From positions 1 to 33,151 of the forward strand of contig AAZW01000055.1 in assembly GCA_000169995.1 (NCBI GenBank): a stretch of DNA of 33,151 nt, read 5' to 3'. Below, one piece after another: positions 32,682-33,151 of this stretch. The first letter of the stretch is position 1. Each line of letters opens with the position of its first letter. The position numbers and the translations under genes were made by a program. Below the pieces are notes generated by a model, which saw only the letters and a program-made list of their open reading frames with translations, ran no database searches and was not told where the DNA came from. Source of the stretch: Vibrionales bacterium SWAT-3. Lineage in GTDB: Bacteria; Pseudomonadota; Gammaproteobacteria; Enterobacterales; Vibrionaceae.

Positions 32682-33151
32682 ATGCCAATTATTACTCTTC
32701 CTGACGGTAGTCAGCGTCAATTTGACAACCCTGTATCAACTCTAGATGTTGCCCTATCAATCGGTCCTGGTCTTGCGAAAGCAACCATTGCTGGTCGTGT
32801 AGACGGCGAGCGTGTTGATGCTTGTGATCTTATCGAAAACGATGCAAGCCTAGAAATCATCACAGCTAAAGATGAAGTTGATGGCCTTGAGATCGTTCGT
32901 CACTCTTGTGCTCACCTATTAGGCCACGCAGTTAAGCAGCTTTTCCCAGAAGCGAAAATGGCGATCGGTCCTACCATCGATAACGGTTTCTACTACGATA
33001 TCGACCTTGAGCACTCTCTAACGCAAGAAGATCTAGAAAAGATCGAAAAGCGCATGAAAGAGCTAGCGAAGACCAAGTACCAGGTTGTTAAGAAGAAAGT
33101 TAGCTGGCAGGAAGCGCGTGATGCTTTCGAAGCTCGCGGCGAAACATACAA
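32682..33151 (+). CDS. thrS: Threonyl-tRNA synthetase, N-terminal part (cut by window end)
   Basis: Charges tRNA-Thr with threonine. The window holds the first 156 of about 640 residues. Residues 1-61 are the TGS domain (MPIITLPDGSQRQFDNPVST); the editing domain follows, with IVRHSCAHLLGHAVKQLFPEAK carrying the His motif that clears mischarged serine, and AIGPTIDNGFYYDID. Start ATG is preceded by AAGGA at a proper distance. No sign of truncation other than the window edge. Its leader suggests feedback control by the enzyme itself. Confidence 0.97.
   Translation, partial: MPIITLPDGSQRQFDNPVSTLDVALSIGPGLAKATIAGRVDGERVDACDLIENDASLEIITAKDEVDGLEIVRHSCAHLLGHAVKQLFPEAKMAIGPTIDNGFYYDIDLEHSLTQEDLEKIEKRMKELAKTKYQVVKKKVSWQEARDAFEARGETY

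Overview
The window looks like chromosome 1 of a marine gammaproteobacterium of the genus Vibrio, probably near the V. splendidus group. The reasons are AT-leaning codon use, the long 367-residue form of PurC, a GlpM-family protein, DUF3334 and DUF3581 proteins, a GlyGly-CTERM serine protease, and a thrS leader with a tRNA-like hairpin. The genus call rests on recognising protein families, not on a search. Most of the window is ordinary core genome, with one insertion sequence and one unusual repeat-rich intergenic region.

Layout. 1-2.1 kb: a membrane diguanylate cyclase and glpM. 2.3-6.5 kb (minus strand): a DASS/SLC13 dicarboxylate transporter, a SanA-type envelope protein and an NAD-type malic enzyme, suggesting uptake and decarboxylation of malate. 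6.7-9.7 kb: an HrpB-like DExH helicase and a small unknown protein. 9.8-12.1 kb (minus): purC under a perfect PurR box, a sulA-like division inhibitor under a perfect LexA box, a long perfect inverted repeat, twelve copies of an 8-bp tandem repeat, and a 62-residue zinc-ribbon-like protein. 12.3-15.9 kb (minus): a periplasmic Sel1-repeat / membrane / cytoplasmic J-domain protein, an OmpA-type lipoprotein, a frameshifted DUF2786 gene, and a DUF3334 protein that carries a complete CheC/CheX phosphatase signature. 16.1-21.5 kb (plus): a YdiJ-type FAD/Fe-S dehydrogenase, a small membrane methyltransferase and a secreted trypsin-like protease. 21.5-22.9 kb: an IS3-family element with a 3-bp target duplication, inserted into the stem of a bidirectional terminator. 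23-30.3 kb (minus): a DUF3581 gene, then the histidine-utilisation operon hutI-hutG-hutU-hutH with its repressor hutC upstream. 30.5-33.2 kb: a Spo0M-like protein, a DUF3187 beta-barrel protein, and the start of thrS with a leader that mimics the tRNA-Thr anticodon arm.

The clearest functional unit is hut: HutH, HutU, HutI and HutG convert histidine to glutamate plus formamide, and HutC-type palindromes lie in front of both hutI and hutC. I do not see a large undescribed multi-gene system. The observations most worth following are the CheX signature in DUF3334, the membrane-spanning Sel1/J-domain protein, the sulA upstream region, and the thrS translational operator.
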